Positions 61,367-64,000 of a stretch of 64,000 nucleotides of DNA are shown here, one piece after another. Position numbers and translations under genes: made by a program. The DNA is from Dermanyssus gallinae. Lineage: Eukaryota > Arthropoda > Arachnida > Mesostigmata > Dermanyssidae. The DNA lies in assembly GCA_003439945.1 (NCBI GenBank), contig QVRM01007063.1, forward strand, positions 186,001 through 250,000, given 5' to 3'. Position 1 is the stretch's first letter. Each line of letters starts with the position of its first letter. The notes beneath the pieces are model-generated. The model made no database searches. It had not been told where the DNA came from and saw only the letters and a program-made list of their open reading frames with translations.

Positions 61367-63554
61367 CAGGGTGTCAGCATTTTGTAGTCAAGACGCCACA
61401 AAAATGACATTTTTGTAGCAGCAAGATTTCTCAAACTCGGTGAAAAAATATTTTTGCCAATGGAAAGGGAGAGCGAAAATGCTTCGTATAGGAGTTTATA
61501 ATGCTTTTTTTTATTTAGATGTGGCTGTCCCGACATACGTTTAAATAATGCATGGTTGTGAGAGAACGCAGTCCTCAATTAAAAAAACGACCATGCCGGC
61601 GCATTCGGGAGAAAATTGGGTAAGATGGGGACCACATTGTCAGAATTATACCGCATTTTAACTAGCACAGGGACTATTGTGATATTAAGAAGAGTTTGCA
61701 AAATTATAATTTTACATTTGCATGTTTGAACTTTCACGCCCAGGTTTTTAAAAATTTTCCATTACGCGCACACAGACGAACGTGAATCATTTTGGTACCA
61801 AATTGGTAGAGCTGACGTCTGTTATTGCAAAGTAATTCCAATTTCCCTATGGTCATATCTGGTGTGACTACATACATGCAGCTATCGGAGAAGCGACGCT
61901 AGTGTGCATGCGGGGGGGGGGGGTCATATGCGGGTTGTTCTTACTCACAAATGATCATTGGGTGCGTTGAACACACCATTTGATTTATTTAGCACTTCGT
62001 GAACAGTGGCACGACTTACACCGACACTTGTAGTCATCTCTCTAATGCTTGTGGAAGGTCGCGTATTTGGGCTTCTCACTGTCCGCGGTCGTCCGGCTTC
62101 GTAATGATGGCCCTGAAATGATCCAGTTTCGCAGATCAAACGATGAAGTCTCAAAAACATTTTTCAGCCAGGTATTCGTCAGTGTGGAAAACACTCTGCG
62201 TACAATCGGTGTGCAAGGCTCGCGTTACCGTCTGCTTTACCATAAAAAAGGCATTTGTGAATCGGCACATCACTATACACGTGGTAGAAACGCCTGCACT
62301 TTATAATGGAATAAATTGGATAGTGTAGACTTAGCTAGACGATTGCTACAACGCGAGAGACTTACGAACGATAAACAACAATACACGACGTACGTCTAGC
62401 GCGTAGGACAGCCGGGCGAAGAATGGATGTTAGGCCATGCTTTCTCGATCTATTTATTCACTCAGAGGACGTCGTAGCGTTCTTATAGGAATAATGTTAA
62501 ACCATGAAATCGGATCTTCCTGAACATTTGGCATCTTGAGTGTTCCACCTGTCCTCGTCGCTGATTGATCTGCTGAAAATTACGCATTATCACAGCGTGC
62601 GTACTTCAGGTTCGTAGGTCTGATGGTGATGACGCTGCTGCTGATGTCGTCACGGTGTACGTTGGATTAGACGCTTGTTCGACATCGACGGCGCCAGTAG
62701 TTGGCTGTTCTTTTGATACATTGTGTCTAAATTTGTCACAATATCACAGATTGCCCGTGCATTTAGTGAATTTTCGCGTCTTTGTTACTGAGGTTGCGGC
62801 ATCTTCTATTTCCCGGCATATCTTTAGCTTGCTTCGCCATTGCCTCTAACCGACGCTATCTATGCCCGCGCTGCTTAACGAAGACTGCTATCCTATAGAC
62901 AAACGACTCGGTGTGCTGGCCGGTATTTGTTCGAGCAAGATTTGAAGTAAATAAATAGTTTTCTGAGTTCTTAAAGGTTTGACAGTGACTTGATTGACAA
63001 AGAAAGCGAACATCCAAGCTGCAGGTATGCACTCACACCCGATATGACCATAGGGGGATTGAAGTTACTTTGCCACCACAGGCGTCAGCTCTATCAATTT
63101 GGTACCAAAATGATTCACTAAGGATGCACGTTTGTCTGGACGTATTGGTTCTGCGCGCGTAATAGAAAACAAATTGAAATTCTAGGCGTAAAAGTTCAAA
63201 CATGCGAAAATAAAATTATAATTTTGCAAACTCTTCTTAATATCACAATAGTCATTGCGCCAGCTAAGGGTATAATTTCTTTAAATTTCTAAATGAAAAT
63301 ATATAGAATTTTCTCCCGAATGCACCGGTATGTTCGGCTCGGTTTTTCAATTAAGGAATTCGTCCCCTCACAATCGTGCATTTTGTAAACGTATGTCAAG
63401 ACAGTCACCTCAATTTTCACAATTAATAAAATTATTAAAAATGATCTCACTCCTATACAAAGCATTTTCGCTCCGCTGTTTATAGGCCAAAATGATTTTC
63501 TCACCGAGCTTGACCATACCCTAGCGTTTTAGCCCCAAAAATGCTGACACCCTG
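61367..63554 (-). mobile_element. DUF4817-type transposon, copy 2, with rearranged ends
   Basis: Ends CAGGGTGTCAGCATTTT at 61367 and its complement ending 63554, both next to TA. The left 1.5 kb is the reverse complement of copy 1 from its 3' end through the helix-turn-helix to about 2340. The right part (about 62935-63554) is again the 3' end of copy 1 but in + orientation, including the last transposase codons. So both ends derive from the same end of the ancestor, giving inverted repeats of about 500-600 bases. It starts 33 bases after the lipase exon 5 donor. Confidence 0.8.
61945..62160 (-). pseudogene. DUF4817-type transposase, helix-turn-helix fused to a DDE scrap
   Basis: The minus frame reads RLICETGSFQGHHYEAGRPR, SPNTRPSTSIREMTTSVGVS, RATVHEVLNKSNGVFNAPND. 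The first two parts are the DNA-binding region. NGVFNAPNDHL is the start of the DDE part (NGVFNAHKAHW in copy 1), so about 60 residues between are deleted in frame. A G run of 12 at 61911-61922 lies just downstream. Confidence 0.7.
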
Positions 63555-63800
63555 TACATATATATATTTTTTTTTTATAGAAAAGGGCGAATTACTGTAC
63601 ATACTGTGACTCGAGTATGGATTGAGAAGTGTCCCACATCCTAGCTCGAACAGTGTGGGACTCGACCTCAGCGGATAGACCTTAGCCCGCTGAGATCCAT
63701 ATTTACTTAAGCTCCACTTTCTAATGGCCCAGATTTTCATAGAACAGTATTGTGCGCCATTAAAAAAGTAGCGAGTACCACTCGAATTACTTGACTGGGG
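63555..63800. other. Right flank of copy 2, no gene
   Basis: TA-rich and T-rich start, then noncoding. Lipase intron 5. Confidence 0.45.
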
Positions 63801-63998
63801 TCATTCACAAGTTCCCCCAACGCTCGACGTGATTTGTGTCAACACCTGCAAACCTGTACCGTTGAAACTCATGTCATCGATTGACGGCATGTCGAAATCT
63901 GGCTCTCCTGAGATTTCCCCTAGCTGCTCCCAGCTTCTTCGCAGAAATTGTGCCGTATTTGTAGTGTTTAAATTTCTTAAGAATGCCTCTGAGGAAAA
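63801..63998 (-). CDS. Unidentified reading frame, N-terminus beyond window
   Basis: The minus strand is open for 65 codons from the right edge to a TGA at 63801-63803. It contains SEAFLRNLNTTNTAQFLRRS, EISGEPDFDMPSIDDMSF and QVLTQITSSVGG. The composition looks protein-like, acidic near the end, with no low complexity. I do not recognise the family; the C-terminus of a transposon protein is possible. It is antisense to the lipase, inside intron 5. Confidence 0.4.
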   Translation of the reverse strand, partial: FSSEAFLRNLNTTNTAQFLRRSWEQLGEISGEPDFDMPSIDDMSFNGTGLQVLTQITSSVGGTCE

Positions 63999-64000
63999 AG

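Noticed and set aside
1..64000. Bacterial-type systems (CRISPR array, operon, phage, plasmid functions)
   Set aside because: None is visible: no spaced direct repeats, no clustered same-strand genes, and the only intact host gene has introns.

Overview
This window is eukaryotic and looks like an arthropod, most likely a tick (Ixodida). That is an inference from three things: very AT-rich intergenic DNA with about twenty long (AT)n tracts, dense non-LTR retrotransposons of many clades together with mariner and other Tc1/mariner-like DNA transposons, and an intron-rich host gene with GT/AG splice sites. There is no operon, ribosome binding site, CRISPR array or other prokaryotic structure.

I can support one host gene: a secreted pancreatic-type triacylglycerol lipase on the + strand. 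Five consecutive coding exons lie at 34648-35102, 35563-35725, 52645-52813, 58682-58759 and 61222-61333. Their splice phases agree exactly (2, 0, 1, 1, 2). They carry the HGF oxyanion region, the GHSLG nucleophile motif and the GLDPA catalytic-Asp motif. A TATA box and Inr-like site lie just upstream. The gene runs off the right edge before the catalytic His. Intron 2 is 16.9 kb and is almost entirely transposon debris.

Layout. 1-1.6 kb: 3' part of an L2/CR1-like LINE. 1.6-4.6 kb: a fold-back MITE abutting a 2.5-kb Tc1/mariner-like element whose transposase resembles the DUF4817 type. 5.1-7.0 kb: (AT)n tracts, a damaged copy of 'LINE B' and a tRNA-derived SINE. 7.5-17.2 kb: a patchwork of LINE fragments in both orientations, including a fused RLE-LINE/family-A reverse transcriptase, a 924-bp tandem duplication and a possible 5'-inverted insertion. 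17.4-23.2 kb: an old L2/CR1-like LINE interrupted by a 1.29-kb mariner. 23.4-28.1 kb: a mariner remnant and two LINEs encoding restriction-like endonucleases. 28.2-33.7 kb: LINE B, near full length on the minus strand, with an intact ORF1 carrying an SGNH esterase domain and an ORF2 with one premature stop. 34-64 kb: the lipase gene, whose introns hold a degenerate R1-like LINE (45.3-50.4 kb), an open 593-codon family-A reverse transcriptase (54.1-55.9 kb), three damaged DUF4817-type copies, two more SINE heads and many LINE scraps.

Names used here: LINE B = the element with esterase ORF1 and APE-type endonuclease ORF2; RLE LINEs = elements whose reverse transcriptase has LDDG in place of YADD and that carry a C-terminal PD-(D/E)XK-like nuclease; family A and A' = RTs followed by a C-terminal Cys/His motif (CxC..C, YH, C). 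All clade assignments were made by eye, with no database search.
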